Of a DNA stretch of 64,000 nucleotides, positions 18,323 to 28,013 are shown piece after piece. The notes under the pieces were generated by a model, which ran no database searches, had not been told where the DNA came from, and saw nothing but the letters and a program-made list of their open reading frames with translations. This DNA is from Bacteroidota bacterium (GTDB lineage Bacteria > Bacteroidota > Bacteroidia > Bacteroidales > WCHB1-69). The DNA is taken from assembly GCA_017860455.1 (NCBI GenBank), contig JAGDMF010000011.1, positions 1 through 64,000 of the forward strand. The letters run 5' to 3'. The position numbers and the translations under genes were made by a program. Positions within the stretch are counted from its first letter, which is position 1. The number at the start of each line of letters is the position of its first letter.

Positions 18323-20950
18323 TTAATCTATGGATTGGTTAATTGAGATATGGAAGTGACCTTTGTTGGCAGTTGGCTGTCCTTGAATTGGATCAAAACC
18401 GTATCCCCAGTCAAAACCAAGTAACCCAAACATTGGTAAGAATATTCTGACACCAACGCCGGCAGATTTGTATAAGTTAAATGGAGAATATTGTCGTGGA
18501 TCCAACCATGCTTTACCGGCTTCAGCAAAAGCTAAAAGATAGATGGTTGCACTTGGATTTAAAGTTATAGGATATCTGATTTCTGCGGTAAATTTATTGA
18601 AAATAGTACCTCCAACAGTAGATCCGTTCACTTGAGGAGTCAAAGCACTTTCATTTAAATAACCACGCATACCGATGATCTCTCTTCCATCTAATGCCCA
18701 GGTTGATAATCCATCACCCCCTAAATAAAAACGATCAAATGGAGCTGGGCCTATCCCATTGTTGTAATGTCCCATAAATCCGGTTTTAAAACGGATATTT
18801 AATACTAAATTCTCAACAATTTTAGTGTACCAGATCAAATTGAATTTGAATTTATACAACTCTAACCATTTGTATTTTTCCTGATCAGATAAATGGGAGT
18901 AATCTTTATTGGTAAAAAGGGAGTAAGGAGGTGTAATCTGGAAAGAAAACAATATATCAGAACCTTCACGAGGATAAATAGGAGCATTTACAGAGCTTCT
19001 TCCAATATTTAATGTATAACTTAAATTATTGGCATACCCATTAGAGAATACGAAGTATGAGCCATAATTTTGAACATCAAAACGTTGAAATTGGAGAGTG
19101 TGAGAGATGTTAAAATAATCATCCGGCCATTTTAGTTTTTTAGCATAGGAAGCGGAGATTCCTAAAACTTTAAGACCCCTGTAACTTGCATCAGAACTTA
19201 ACAATCCATTGGCTTGTACCTGATAAGTAAACGAAGTAGTTAAAGAGTTTGGTTTTTTACCACCCACCCAAGGTTCGGTGAAAGAAAAAACATAGTATTG
19301 GTAATATTTTTGAGTAATTGATGCTTTGAGAGCTAATCTTTGACCATCTCCACCGGGAACGGGAGTCCAGGCCTCTTTTTTAAACATTTTTTTGAAAGAG
19401 AAATTATTAAATGTAACACCGGCACTAAGAATAAGCCCAATAGATTGCCCACTATACCCTAATGATAATTCCAATTGATCAGAAGAAGCTTCTTCCACTT
19501 GATACACCAAGTCAACGGTTCCATCCGCTTCATTAGGTTTTGGAATCACATTCATGGTTTCCTGATTAAAATAACCTAAAGAGAGGAGTACTTGTTGCGT
19601 TCTTATTAAATCGGCTCTGTTGAATAATTGTCCGGGAAGTGTTGTAACTTCTCTTAAAATAACATTATCACTGGTTTTAGTATTTCCTGAAATGGAGATT
19701 TTGTTATACACTGCTTGTCTTCCTTCTCTGACTCTGATCTCAATATCAATAGAGTCATTTTCAATTAGTACTTCAACAGGCATAGCATTAAAAAACAGAT
19801 ATCCATCATTCATATATAAAGAGCTGATATCGTTTCCACTTTCATTAGCAGTAAGGTTTTTCATCAATAAAGATTGATTGTAAATATCCCCTTTTGATAT
19901 GTTTAACAGTTGATATAAGAGATCAGATTTGTATTTGGTATTCCCGGCAAAAGTGATATTTCTAAAATGGTATTTTGAGCCTTCATTCACAAAAAGGAAA
20001 ATATTTACTTTTCCTTTGGAAAAAACAACAGAATCTCTTTCAATATAAGCATCTCTATATCCGTAATCATTATATTTATTGATTAAATTGATTTTATCCT
20101 GTTCGTAACTCTCTTTAATAAATTTAGAAGATTTGGTAAGTCTGATATTGACGCGATCTGCAAAATAATCTTCTAAGTGTTCTAATAAATCTTTAGATTT
20201 GTAGTATTCAGGATGTTTTATAAAGTAGGCGATAACGGTATCTGCTCTAAAGAATGGCATGATTTTAGTCATCTCTTTGGTTTCTTCCATTGCTTTTTTT
20301 AACTTACCTGGAGATACTTCTCCGGAGTTTCCGACAAGATAAATTTTATCAATTTTAACTTTTTTATCTTTATTAATATCAAAAAGAAGATTAACACCAC
20401 GGCTAATTTTTTCATCCTTAAGTTCTTCAACATTAACAGAACAGTTGTAATATCCTTTGTCTACATAATACTTTGTGATAATATTAACACATGTTCTTTT
20501 CATATTTTCGTTCACGATATTTCCTTGTGCAATTTTAATCAAGTCCCGTAAATCGGAATCTTCAGATTGTTTTGTTCCACGAAATCCAAATGAAACCAAA
20601 CGGGATCTTTCAACTACATTTATATTAAAAAATATAAGATCATTTACAACATTAGTCACAGAGATATCAACATCTTCATAAAGACCGGTACTCCATATTC
20701 TTTTCACTGATCTGGAGATTAAATCACCAGGAACTTCAATAAGATCACCAACGGCAAAAAGTAAAAGACGATTATCAAAAGTAGAAGAACCGGTAGAAGT
20801 GATTCCCCCTACTTCATATCTTTTGGTAACAGATAGATCAATAATTGGTTTTTGATTACCTGATGGGGGATCGGTTTGACCTAAGCTTACAAAAGTAGAA
20901 AGGCAAAAGAGCGAAATTAAAAATAGTGCTTTAAATAGGTGTTTCGTCAT
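18323..20950 (-). CDS. bamA: Outer membrane protein assembly factor BamA
   Basis: POTRA repeats and C-terminal barrel (GGDGLSTWALDGREIIGMRGY; AGVGVRIFLPMFGLLGFDWGYGFD). Confidence 0.95.
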   Translation of the reverse strand: MTKHLFKALFLISLFCLSTFVSLGQTDPPSGNQKPIIDLSVTKRYEVGGITSTGSSTFDNRLLLFAVGDLIEVPGDLISRSVKRIWSTGLYEDVDISVTNVVNDLIFFNINVVERSRLVSFGFRGTKQSEDSDLRDLIKIAQGNIVNENMKRTCVNIITKYYVDKGYYNCSVNVEELKDEKISRGVNLLFDINKDKKVKIDKIYLVGNSGEVSPGKLKKAMEETKEMTKIMPFFRADTVIAYFIKHPEYYKSKDLLEHLEDYFADRVNIRLTKSSKFIKESYEQDKINLINKYNDYGYRDAYIERDSVVFSKGKVNIFLFVNEGSKYHFRNITFAGNTKYKSDLLYQLLNISKGDIYNQSLLMKNLTANESGNDISSLYMNDGYLFFNAMPVEVLIENDSIDIEIRVREGRQAVYNKISISGNTKTSDNVILREVTTLPGQLFNRADLIRTQQVLLSLGYFNQETMNVIPKPNEADGTVDLVYQVEEASSDQLELSLGYSGQSIGLILSAGVTFNNFSFKKMFKKEAWTPVPGGDGQRLALKASITQKYYQYYVFSFTEPWVGGKKPNSLTTSFTYQVQANGLLSSDASYRGLKVLGISASYAKKLKWPDDYFNISHTLQFQRFDVQNYGSYFVFSNGYANNLSYTLNIGRSSVNAPIYPREGSDILFSFQITPPYSLFTNKDYSHLSDQEKYKWLELYKFKFNLIWYTKIVENLVLNIRFKTGFMGHYNNGIGPAPFDRFYLGGDGLSTWALDGREIIGMRGYLNESALTPQVNGSTVGGTIFNKFTAEIRYPITLNPSATIYLLAFAEAGKAWLDPRQYSPFNLYKSAGVGVRIFLPMFGLLGFDWGYGFDPIQGQPTANKGHFHISINQSID

Positions 20951-20969
20951 TTATTTTTGATATTAACTG

Positions 20970-20977
20970 CAAAAATA
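20970..20977 (-). promoter_or_regulatory. -7 box TATTTTTG upstream of bamA
   Basis: CAAAAATA on +, 20 nt before the bamA start. Confidence 0.5.
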
Positions 20978-20985
20978 GTAAAAAA

Positions 20986-21726
20986 TCATTGATTAATAAG
21001 TTGTTCAGATGTTTTTCCAAAGCGTCTTTCTCTATTTTGAAAATCAGAGATGATATTCCAGAGATCCTCTTTTCTAAAGTCGGGCCAAAGGATTGGAGAA
21101 AAGAACAGTTCAGTATAAGAGATTTGCCAGAGTAGGAAGTTACTAACCCGTTCCTCTTTTCCTGTTCTGATTAAAATGTCAGGATCAGGAATTTGAGCGG
21201 TATATAATTTATTTTGAATGGTTTGTTCAGTAATCTGATCAGCTTGTAGGGTTCCATTTTCTACTTCAGAAGCAATTTTTTTTACTGCTTCCAAAATCTC
21301 TTTACGAGAGCTATAGCTTAATGCAAGCACTAAAGTGAGCCCTGTATTATCTTTGGTATAATCAAGAGCTTCATTGAGTTCTTCTTGACAATCTTCCGGT
21401 AAGGTTTCAATATCACCAATGGCCAACATTCTCACTTTATTGTTCATCAGGTTATCCAATTCGGCGCGGATACATTTTACAAAAAGGGACATTAGGGCAT
21501 TCACTTCTTCAAGAGGTCTATTCCAATTTTCAGTAGAAAAAGTATATAAAGTAAGATATTTTACACCTACTTCACCGGCACCTTCAATCACGCTACGGAC
21601 AGCCTCTACAGCATTTTGGTGGCCATAGATTCTATCCTGTCCTTTTTCGACAGCCCAACGGCCATTACCATCCATGATGATGGCAATATGAGCAGGGATT
21701 TTAGAAAGATCAATATTTGTAGCCAC
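20986..21726 (-). CDS. uppS: Isoprenyl transferase (undecaprenyl diphosphate synthase)
   Basis: PAHIAIIMDGNGRWA; LTLYTFSTENWNRP; PDILIRTGKEERVSNFLLWQISYTEL. Confidence 0.96.
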   Translation of the reverse strand: MATNIDLSKIPAHIAIIMDGNGRWAVEKGQDRIYGHQNAVEAVRSVIEGAGEVGVKYLTLYTFSTENWNRPLEEVNALMSLFVKCIRAELDNLMNNKVRMLAIGDIETLPEDCQEELNEALDYTKDNTGLTLVLALSYSSRKEILEAVKKIASEVENGTLQADQITEQTIQNKLYTAQIPDPDILIRTGKEERVSNFLLWQISYTELFFSPILWPDFRKEDLWNIISDFQNRERRFGKTSEQLINQ

Positions 21727-22549
21727 TATTATTCATTTTTGGTTTTAGATTGTATCTGATTCGGCAGGAAGTATCCTCATTTCCAATTTTAAAGGTTGCG
21801 GTAAAAACGGCGAAGGAGTACCAGTCTAAAGTATGAGAATTTCCCCTTTGAGTACCTGCTTCATTTTTAACTACAGAGCGATCTGCTAATTGAGCGACTA
21901 CATTTCCTTTTTGAAATTTCAAAAACTCATTATCGATATAAACGCCACTTACATCATCTAAGTAATCGGTAAAAGTGTATCTCATACCCCATTCAAGGCC
22001 AAGAGAAACATATTTTCCGGCATTAAATTTAATACCCAAACCGAAAGGGATAGCAACACTAACGAGGCTATAAGGTTCAGGTTGACCTTCTAAACCCTGA
22101 CCTTCTGTTCCTAAACTTTGTAGATCGTAATAAATTCCGTTATATTCAGCTTGAGGATTAAACGAGAAAACAGTTATTCCGGTGTAGATGTATGGAGTAA
22201 AGTGGTTTCTGGCAGGAATATTATAAAGTTCAAGAAAATTGAGTTCAACCTGAGCTGAAATTTCGGTTATGGGGGATCTGAAACTTAGGTTTCTGGAGTA
22301 GTTATTATTGGTGAGTTTATCACTTGCTTCCACTTGTGCAAACAAGATATTTGACTTAAAAGCCCATCTGGGATTAAAATTATAGCGATATATAATTCCG
22401 CCACAGGTTTGAAAATTGGGAAAAAGTGTCCTCGGATTGAGATCTCCCATATAGAAAGAGGTTCCAACCATACCACCAATTTCGGATCTTTGAGCGTTGG
22501 AAATCAATCCAAAACATACAAATGCGAATACTATGAATACTTTTTTCAT
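21710..22549 (-). CDS. DUF6089-like outer-membrane beta-barrel protein
   Basis: Signal peptide; EIGGMVGTSFYMGDLNPR, barrel-like C-terminus; adjacent to uppS. Confidence 0.65.
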   Translation of the reverse strand: MKKVFIVFAFVCFGLISNAQRSEIGGMVGTSFYMGDLNPRTLFPNFQTCGGIIYRYNFNPRWAFKSNILFAQVEASDKLTNNNYSRNLSFRSPITEISAQVELNFLELYNIPARNHFTPYIYTGITVFSFNPQAEYNGIYYDLQSLGTEGQGLEGQPEPYSLVSVAIPFGLGIKFNAGKYVSLGLEWGMRYTFTDYLDDVSGVYIDNEFLKFQKGNVVAQLADRSVVKNEAGTQRGNSHTLDWYSFAVFTATFKIGNEDTSCRIRYNLKPKMNNSGYKY

Positions 22550-22691
22550 CCTTAATAACTTTAAGCTGCAAAGATATAAATTAACGACAATATATAGATA
22601 TTATTATAATAAAAAAAGAAAGGGATTTTACTCCCTTCTTTTTATTTTGCATTAAACGTTAAATTTGAGTTTGTATTGATTAAATAAAAGA

Positions 22692-23036
22692 CTATTTTAC
22701 TAAATCAACGATAGCTTTGAAAGCTGCCGGATTGTTCATAGCGAGGTCGGCGAGGGTTTTGCGATTTAATTCGATACCCTTCTTTGCTAAGTTACCCATA
22801 AATACTGAGTAAGAGATGCCATATTCGCGAACGCCCGCATTAATACGGGTGATCCACAAACTTCTAAATGCTCTTTTTTTCGCTTTGCGATCGCGGTATG
22901 CGTATTGTTGTCCTTTTTCCCAAGTATTCTTGGCAACGGTCCAAACGTTTTTACGTTTACCGAAGTACCCTTTGGTACGATTCAAAATCTTTTTTCTTCT
23001 TGCTCTTGAAGCAACGTGATTAACTGATCTTGGCAT
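22692..23036 (-). CDS. rplT: 50S ribosomal protein L20
   Basis: [36 protein letters not shown]. Confidence 0.98.
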   Translation of the reverse strand: MPRSVNHVASRARRKKILNRTKGYFGKRKNVWTVAKNTWEKGQQYAYRDRKAKKRAFRSLWITRINAGVREYGISYSVFMGNLAKKGIELNRKTLADLAMNNPAAFKAIVDLVK

Positions 23037-23080
23037 AAATTCTCCTTTCTTTTTTGCTGAACATAAAGTTAATAATTATT

Positions 23081-23278
23081 TTAACAAAGACCCAACATGT
23101 TTTTGATGGTTCTTTCCATGGTCTTATCTGCTATAGCACTGTATGCTAAAATACGTTTTCTTTTAGTAGATTTTTTAGTTAAGATGTGGCTATGATAAGC
23201 ATGGTGTCTTTTTACTTTACCGGTACCTGTAAGAGTAAATCTCTTTTTAGCAGCGGATTTGGTTTTCATTTTTGGCAT
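23081..23278 (-). CDS. rpmI: 50S ribosomal protein L35
   Basis: [42 protein letters not shown]. Confidence 0.98.
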   Translation of the reverse strand: MPKMKTKSAAKKRFTLTGTGKVKRHHAYHSHILTKKSTKRKRILAYSAIADKTMERTIKNMLGLC

Positions 23279-23324
23279 TTGAAATGTTTTAAAATGTTAA
23301 TATGATAGTGTTTAATGCAAATTT

Positions 23325-23882
23325 CTATTTTTTGGGAACAAGAATCATAATCATTCTTTTTCCTTCTAATTTAGGCATACTTTCTACTTTCCCGAAATCT
23401 TCTAAAGCTGTAGCAAATTTAAGTAAGATCAACTCTCCTTGATCTTTATAGACAATCATTCTCCCTTTAAAGAATACATCAACCTTTACTTTACATCCTT
23501 CTTTTAGGAATTTCATGGCATGATTGACTTTAAATTCAAAATCATGATCATCAGTATGGGGTCCCAATCTTATCTCTTTTATAATGATCTTTGCAGATTT
23601 TGCTTTAATCTCTTTTGATTTCTTCTTTTGTTCGTATAGGAATTTTTGGTAATCCATCACTTTACACACTGGTGGACTAGCTTGTGGTGAAATTTCAACC
23701 AGGTCAAGACCTAATTTTTCAGCAATTGCTAGAGCATCACGCAAAGTGGTGATTTGCGGTTCAAGGTTATCACCCACTACCCGAAGGGTTGGCGCCGTGA
23801 TAAATTCATTGATTTTATGAAGAGCTTCTTTCTTTTGCGGAGCTCCTCGACGTATTACCGGACGATTGAATTGCGTTGCGAT
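23325..23882 (-). CDS. infC: Translation initiation factor IF-3, probable non-canonical ATC start at 23882
   Basis: Frame is open upstream of the track ORF: (ATC)ATQFNRPVIRRGAPQKKEALHKINEFITAPTLRVVGDNLEPQITTL; AAAGGAG 7 nt upstream of ATC; 558 nt in frame. Confidence 0.9.
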   Translation of the reverse strand: MATQFNRPVIRRGAPQKKEALHKINEFITAPTLRVVGDNLEPQITTLRDALAIAEKLGLDLVEISPQASPPVCKVMDYQKFLYEQKKKSKEIKAKSAKIIIKEIRLGPHTDDHDFEFKVNHAMKFLKEGCKVKVDVFFKGRMIVYKDQGELILLKFATALEDFGKVESMPKLEGKRMIMILVPKK

Positions 23883-24000
23883 ACCGATTCTCCTTTCTTT
23901 TAATTACTAATAACTTTATTTAAAATGTTTTGGGGCGCAAAAATACAAAAAAAATCAATTCAAAAATCATCAAATTTTTTTTTTTGATTCTCAAAAAAAA

Positions 24001-24077
24001 ATAGTCAATAGTCGATAGTTATGTCTTCACCTTTCACCTTTCGCCTTTCGCCCTTCGCCTTTCACCTTTCGCCCAAT
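24001..24077. repeat. Heptanucleotide-period repeats: ATAGTCA-type x3 then CCTTTCR-type x6
   Basis: atagtca/atagtcg/atagtta followed by cctttca/cctttcg/cctttcg/cccttcg/cctttca/cctttcg. Confidence 0.85.
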
Positions 24078-24116
24078 TATCACATTATCACATTCGCTTA
24101 TTAGCTTATTATTTAG
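24077..24116. repeat. Octanucleotide-period repeats (TTATCACA x2; GCTTATTAGCTTATTA = reverse complement of the 11284-11376 octamer)
   Basis: Read directly from the sequence. Confidence 0.8.
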
Positions 24117-24124
24117 TATCTTTG
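24117..24124 (+). promoter_or_regulatory. -7 box TATCTTTG upstream of pyrC
   Basis: GTATCTTTGCAT is identical to 12 nt of the CRISPR repeat. Confidence 0.65.
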
Positions 24125-24146
24125 CATACACAATAAATCGAAAAAT

Positions 24147-25340
24147 ATGTGGTACAAAAATATTAGATTAGTTGATGATAATCAAGACTTTATCGGTGAT
24201 ATTTGCTTTAAAAATGGAATAATAATTGCTATTGGAAAAAATATTTGTCAGGATACTGATGCTATAGATTTTAAAAGATTTTCTCAGTATGTTTTATTTC
24301 CTGCTTTTACTGATTTACATGCCCATTTCAGAGATCCGGGTTTTACTTATAAAGAGGATCTGCATTCCGGTTCACGTGCTGCACTGAAAGGTGGTTATAC
24401 TGCAGTAAATCTGATGCCCAATACAAAACCTGTTTGTAGTTCTATGGAGATTGTTCATGACGTTGAGAACCGGGCTAAAGAGATTGGTTTGATCACAGTG
24501 AATCAAACACTAAGTATGACCAAAAATTTACAAGGACAAGATTTTGAGCATCTTAAACATTTACAAAAAGGGGAAGTTTTATTCGTAACTGATGATGGTC
24601 GGGGAGTAAGTGATGATGAGGTTATGCGTGAAATATTTACCATTTGTAAAGAGAAAGATGCTGCGATTATGTGCCACGCTGAAGATCCTAAATTTAGCAA
24701 AACAGATATGAGAGTCGCTGAAAATAATATGACTTTTCGCGATATCAATCTTTTTAAAGAGATTGGCGGTCACCTTCATTTTTGCCATGTAAGCACAAAA
24801 GAAGCCATTGAAGCTATACGTAAAGCTCAAAAAGAGGGACATCATGTGACCTGTGAAGTTACACCTCACCATCTTTTTGCTACCGGATCAGAAGTGAACC
24901 ATTATCGGGTTAATCCTCCCTTCAGAGAACAGGAAGATATTGAATCATTGATACTTGCCTTAAAAGATGGCGTTGCCTGTGCTATTGCAACCGATCATGC
25001 TCCTCATACTCAGGAGGAGAAAGAAGCGGGTGCTCCCGGAATGATTGGTCTGGAACTGGCTTTTCCCCTTTGTTATACAAAATTAGTAAAAAATAATTAT
25101 CTATCATTAAATCAATTAGTTGATAAAATGTCAACCCAACCTTCACGCTTAATGCAACTGAATAAAGGAAAACTTCAAGTTGGTATGGATGCTGATTTTG
25201 CTATTTTTGATATTGAAAATGAGTTTACTGTTTTTGAAGATCTGTTTGAATCAAAATCAGTCAACTCACCTTTTATTGGTAGAAAAGTGTTTGGAAAAAT
25301 CATCCAAACTATTAGAAAAGGAATTATATTTCAATGGTAA
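24147..25340 (+). CDS. pyrC: Dihydroorotase
   Basis: TDLHAHFRDPGFTYKEDLHSGSRAALKGGYT; CEVTPHHL; IATDHAPH. Confidence 0.95.
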   Translation: MWYKNIRLVDDNQDFIGDICFKNGIIIAIGKNICQDTDAIDFKRFSQYVLFPAFTDLHAHFRDPGFTYKEDLHSGSRAALKGGYTAVNLMPNTKPVCSSMEIVHDVENRAKEIGLITVNQTLSMTKNLQGQDFEHLKHLQKGEVLFVTDDGRGVSDDEVMREIFTICKEKDAAIMCHAEDPKFSKTDMRVAENNMTFRDINLFKEIGGHLHFCHVSTKEAIEAIRKAQKEGHHVTCEVTPHHLFATGSEVNHYRVNPPFREQEDIESLILALKDGVACAIATDHAPHTQEEKEAGAPGMIGLELAFPLCYTKLVKNNYLSLNQLVDKMSTQPSRLMQLNKGKLQVGMDADFAIFDIENEFTVFEDLFESKSVNSPFIGRKVFGKIIQTIRKGIIFQW

Positions 25341-25350
25341 TTCTTAAACA

Positions 25351-26619
25351 ATGGTAAAACAAAGAGATACTTTTAATGAAAGACCTGTTTATACCCTCTC
25401 TGAGATTTCAAAGAGTATTGAAAATATTATTGCGAAAACCTACATAAAACCTTACTATATAAAAGCTGAAATTCTGAAATTAAACTATTATCCTCACTCA
25501 GGACACTGTTACCCTGAACTGGTTGAAAAGGAGAATGGAAAAATTAAAACTCAGTTAAGGGCTGTCATCTGGGCTACGCAATTTCGTGATATTAATGAAA
25601 GATTTATTAAAATCACGGGAGAACCTTTAAAAGAGGATATCGGAATTTTATGTTTGGCAACAATCGAATTTAGCTCCCAACATGGATTAAGTTTACATAT
25701 TCAGGATATTGAACCCACTTTTACATTAGGAGAATTGGTAAAAAATAGGATGGAAGTGATCCAGAAATTGAAAATGGAACACATTTTCAATGCTAATAAA
25801 CTAAAAAAACTCCCGTTAGTTCCGAAAAGAGTGGCCGTAATATCAGTTGAAACCAGTAAAGGATATAGTGATTTTATGGTCACTTTGTCTCAAAACAACT
25901 GGAATTATCGGTTTGAATGTGAACTTTTTCCTTCCATTTTACAAGGCGATAAGGCGATAATATCTATATCTTATCAATTGGATATGATTGCCAAAAGAAA
26001 AGAACAATTCGATTGTGTTGTGATTGTTCGGGGAGGTGGCGGAGATGTTGGAATGAGTTGTTATGACGACTATCAGCTGGCTTCAAAAGTAGCAACTTGC
26101 CCTATCCCGGTGATCTCAGGTATTGGCCATTCCACTAACGAAACCGTAACGGATATGGTGGCATTTGAAAATAAAATTACCCCTACAGAGGTGGCCTATT
26201 TTTTAATTCAACAATTTCATAATTTTTCAATCCAAATTGATGAACTTAAAAATCAACTTCTTAAAAAAACAGATGAGATATTGACCGATCAGGAGATCTA
26301 TTTTAACCAAATAGGTCAATTGCTGAAATACTCATCCGAAAAATGGGGTAATAAAAAAATGAAGGAAGTGGATCTGATTTCTCAAAAGATCAGATTTTAC
26401 ACATCAAAAATGATCGAAGGAGCTAAAAATAATATAATTCAGGCTGAAACAAAGGTAAAATTACTCCATCCTGAAAATGTGCTCAAAAGAGGGTACAGTA
26501 TCACTTTCTATAATGGAAAAGCGATTAAAAATCATACCGATATTCCGGAAAATGGAGAGATAACAACTCAGTTATGGAACGGAAAATTACAAAGTTTAGT
26601 AAAAAAACATGAAAAATAA
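25351..26619 (+). CDS. xseA: Exodeoxyribonuclease VII large subunit
   Basis: PKRVAVISVETSKGYSDF; VVIVRGGGGDVGMSCYDDYQLA; PVISGIGHSTNETVTDMVA. Confidence 0.9.
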   Translation: MVKQRDTFNERPVYTLSEISKSIENIIAKTYIKPYYIKAEILKLNYYPHSGHCYPELVEKENGKIKTQLRAVIWATQFRDINERFIKITGEPLKEDIGILCLATIEFSSQHGLSLHIQDIEPTFTLGELVKNRMEVIQKLKMEHIFNANKLKKLPLVPKRVAVISVETSKGYSDFMVTLSQNNWNYRFECELFPSILQGDKAIISISYQLDMIAKRKEQFDCVVIVRGGGGDVGMSCYDDYQLASKVATCPIPVISGIGHSTNETVTDMVAFENKITPTEVAYFLIQQFHNFSIQIDELKNQLLKKTDEILTDQEIYFNQIGQLLKYSSEKWGNKKMKEVDLISQKIRFYTSKMIEGAKNNIIQAETKVKLLHPENVLKRGYSITFYNGKAIKNHTDIPENGEITTQLWNGKLQSLVKKHEK

Positions 26620-27445
26620 TTATCATACACATACCACTTACTGCGATGGAAAAGAGGAAATGAGCCAAATGGTGGAACGGGCTATTTATCTTGGCTTTAA
26701 TCACTTGGGTTTTTCATCCCATGCTCCTATTGAAAAGGATAATAATTTTTCTATCAAAGAGGAGAAAATTCCTGATTATATTAAAGAGATTGAATTTCAT
26801 CAGGTACATAATCCAAATATTCAATTGTTTAAAGGATTGGAGTGTGATTTTATTCCCGGTCTAACCAAACCATTTACCTATTTTAAAGATACTTATAAAC
26901 TTGATTTTATAATTGGTGGGATCCATTTGGTAAATAGTGGAATCGACAATCAGTTGTGGTTCATTGATGGATCCAAACAACAAATTTATGATGATGGATT
27001 AGCACAATTGTTTCAAAATAATATCAAAAAAGCAGTCACTTGTTTTTGGGAACAAACATTTGAAATGATTGAAACACAACCTTTTGATATTATTGCCCAT
27101 ATTGATAAAATAAAAATGCATAATAGAGGGCGTTTTTTTAAAGAAGAGGAACCATGGTATAAAGATTTGGTTATCAAAGCTATCGATCTGTTATACCATA
27201 AAAATAGAATTGTTGAAATTAATTCCAGAGGACTCTATAAAAAAAGATGTGATCATTTTTATCCTTCCGATTTCATCATTCAAAAGGTTGCTAAAAAAGG
27301 TATACCCATGGTGATTAGCAGTGATGCGCATAAGTCGGAAGAGCTCGACCTCTTTTATAATGAAGCGGTTGCTAAACTAAAACAATTTGGAATTTCAAAT
27401 GTAGTGTATTGGTCTTCTGATGGTTGGAAAGAAACTGCAATTTAA
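26609..27445 (+). CDS. PHP-domain histidinol-phosphatase-like protein
   Basis: NNYHTHTTYCDGKEEMSQMVERA; VISSDAHKSEEL. Confidence 0.85.
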   Translation: MKNNYHTHTTYCDGKEEMSQMVERAIYLGFNHLGFSSHAPIEKDNNFSIKEEKIPDYIKEIEFHQVHNPNIQLFKGLECDFIPGLTKPFTYFKDTYKLDFIIGGIHLVNSGIDNQLWFIDGSKQQIYDDGLAQLFQNNIKKAVTCFWEQTFEMIETQPFDIIAHIDKIKMHNRGRFFKEEEPWYKDLVIKAIDLLYHKNRIVEINSRGLYKKRCDHFYPSDFIIQKVAKKGIPMVISSDAHKSEELDLFYNEAVAKLKQFGISNVVYWSSDGWKETAI

Positions 27446-27464
27446 GAATTCAAAATAGTACAAT

Positions 27465-27495
27465 AAAAAAAGGCTCTTATCAAGAGCCTTTTTTT
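27465..27495. terminator. Bidirectional intrinsic terminator between convergent genes
   Basis: AAAAAAAGGCTCTT-ATC-AAGAGCCTTTTTTT. Confidence 0.9.
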
Positions 27496-27522
27496 GTCTA
27501 AACTAAAAAACTTATATTTTTC

Positions 27523-27720
27523 TTAGTCCATTTTACGAACATTTCTTGCTTCAACACCTTTTTTTCCTTGACCTAATTCAAACTCTACTTGATCACCTTC
27601 GTTTGGTGTTCTTCCAGAGATGTTTGATTCATGAAAAAATACATCTTTACCACCGTTATCAGGAGTAATAAATCCGAATTTTGAAGTTTGTTTGTAAAAT
27701 TTTACTTTACCAGTTTCCAT
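27523..27720 (-). CDS. Cold-shock domain protein (CspA family)
   Basis: METGKVKFYKQTSKFGFITPDNGGKDVFFHESNI. Confidence 0.97.
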   Translation of the reverse strand: METGKVKFYKQTSKFGFITPDNGGKDVFFHESNISGRTPNEGDQVEFELGQGKKGVEARNVRKMD

Positions 27721-27982
27721 ACTATTGTTTTATTGATTAATTGATTACTTTAAAATGGTACCATTTTAAAGGTTTGAACTGTTGGCAAAGGTAACAACTT
27801 TTTATTTATAAATATATGATTTTCAATATTTTTTTATTTTTTTAATAAGATTTAGTTAAAAAACTAATAGTCAGGCATATATTAATCATGAAATGATCTG
27901 TTTTTTAGTTTTTTTAAGAAAAATGGAATACATTACTGCTTTAATAATAGAAACTTAAACGTTTAATTCTGAAACTATTTAG

Positions 27983-27990
27983 TACTTTTG
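27983..27990 (+). promoter_or_regulatory. -7 box TACTTTTG upstream of mutS2
   Basis: TACTTTTGCACC, 24 nt before the ORF start. Confidence 0.5.
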
Positions 27991-28013
27991 CACCAAATTG
28001 AATAATAGAGTAA

